A stretch of DNA of 6,699 nucleotides, from the NCBI GenBank assembly GCA_964632505.1, contig CAZWCE010000054.1:1-6699 (forward strand), written 5' to 3'. This DNA comes from CAZWCE01 sp964632505. GTDB lineage: Bacteria > Planctomycetota > Planctomycetia > Pirellulales > Thermoguttaceae. Each line of letters starts with the position of its first letter. The stretch's first letter is position 1. Below the pieces are notes generated by a model. That model saw only the letters and a list, made by a program, of their open reading frames with translations, ran no database searches and had not been told where the DNA came from. The translations under genes and the position numbers were made by a program. This document shows positions 6,452-6,699 of this stretch, piece after piece.

Positions 6452-6486
6452 CACCTCCCGCTGGAACTGAAACCGGCTTGATTTGT

Positions 6487-6699
6487 TCAGCAAAAGGTGT
6501 CTTTTATCTTTCGCGGTAATTTGCTCTTATTCATGATCTCACACGTAATGCCACTTCCTTTCCGACTTGTGCTCAGAAACCCGCATTTGCGGAGGGTCGC
6601 CGGCTTACACGAATTCTTGCGACGATCTATATAGACAAGAATATCCCCAGGCCCAGCGCACACTTTGGGTAAATTGAGCTGGATTGGCAAACGGTTTTT
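6487..6699 (-). CDS. Unassigned reading frame open at the right edge (doubtful)
   Basis: A minus-strand frame enters from the right edge and stops at 6489-6487, about 70 codons in the window. Its end is basic and lysine-rich (MNKSKLPRKIKDTFC). It matches no family I recognise and no domain can be seen. It may be the 3' end of a gene that starts outside the window, perhaps in an integrated element, or a chance open frame; the unusual mix of Cys, Lys and Arg with no clear hydrophobic pattern argues for chance. Confidence 0.2.
   Translation of the reverse strand, partial: KNRLPIQLNLPKVCAGPGDILVYIDRRKNSCKPATLRKCGFLSTSRKGSGITCEIMNKSKLPRKIKDTFC

Larger units (their letters stand above)
6305..6699. 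other. Right flank without a confident gene, possibly the edge of an integrated element
   Basis: If the tRNA fragment is an attachment-site copy, this stretch belongs to the inserted element, because the intact tRNA would be expected further right on the minus strand. It is less GC-rich than the operon and holds one + strand terminator hairpin. It also has one unassigned reading frame open at the window edge. No integrase, transposase or inverted terminal repeats can be recognised. Confidence 0.35.

Noticed and set aside
5954..6493. Minus-strand frame of 179 codons across the right flank
   Set aside because: It translates straight through the tRNA fragment and the part left of it is low-complexity, Ser/Arg-rich noise. 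Only its start region is noted, as a separate observation.
6305..6699. Group I intron interrupting the tRNA-Met gene
   Set aside because: The break lies before the anticodon loop rather than within it, no 5' tRNA half appears in the 395 bases available, and no conserved intron core was recognised. An intron extending past the window cannot be fully excluded.

Overview
The window carries a compact three-gene signalling locus on the + strand, with non-coding or accessory-looking DNA at both ends. The genes are GC-rich with little intergenic space, while the flanks are visibly less GC-rich. The origin is most likely a chromosomal region of an environmental bacterium. CheB-CheR-PAS hybrids, PAS kinases of the HisKA_3 type and a tRNA-Met gene without an encoded CCA would fit a planctomycete. 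This is a weak inference, and other GC-rich Gram-negative groups are possible.

Left flank (1-399): a divergent gene starts at 44 on the minus strand and runs out of the window. It has a strong ribosome binding site and an N-terminus resembling the first strand of a receiver domain. The 355-bp gap that follows holds a terminator-like hairpin pointing right (261-281) and plausible promoters in both directions.

Core (400-5932): gene 1 is a 1023-residue fusion of a CheB methylesterase without receiver domain, a CheR methyltransferase, a heptad-repeat coiled coil and about three PAS-type domains, with no kinase domain. Gene 2 is a 571-residue soluble PAS-PAS histidine kinase with HisKA_3 and HATPase domains. 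Gene 3 is a 219-residue NarL/LuxR-type response regulator overlapping gene 2 by 8 bases. The simplest reading is one operon in which the kinase phosphorylates the regulator and the CheB/CheR-PAS protein adds a sensory or adaptation input. No chemoreceptor, CheA or CheW is visible, so the substrate of the methylation domains is an open question.

Right flank (5933-6699): there is no convincing gene. The clearest feature is the 3' half of a tRNA-Met(CAU) gene on the minus strand (6263-6304). It runs cleanly from the 3' end to the anticodon loop and then loses tRNA structure. This is what an attachment-site scar of an integrated element looks like, and it implies that sequence right of 6304 may belong to such an element. 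Further right are a good + strand terminator hairpin (6426-6451) and an unassigned minus-strand reading frame open at the window edge.
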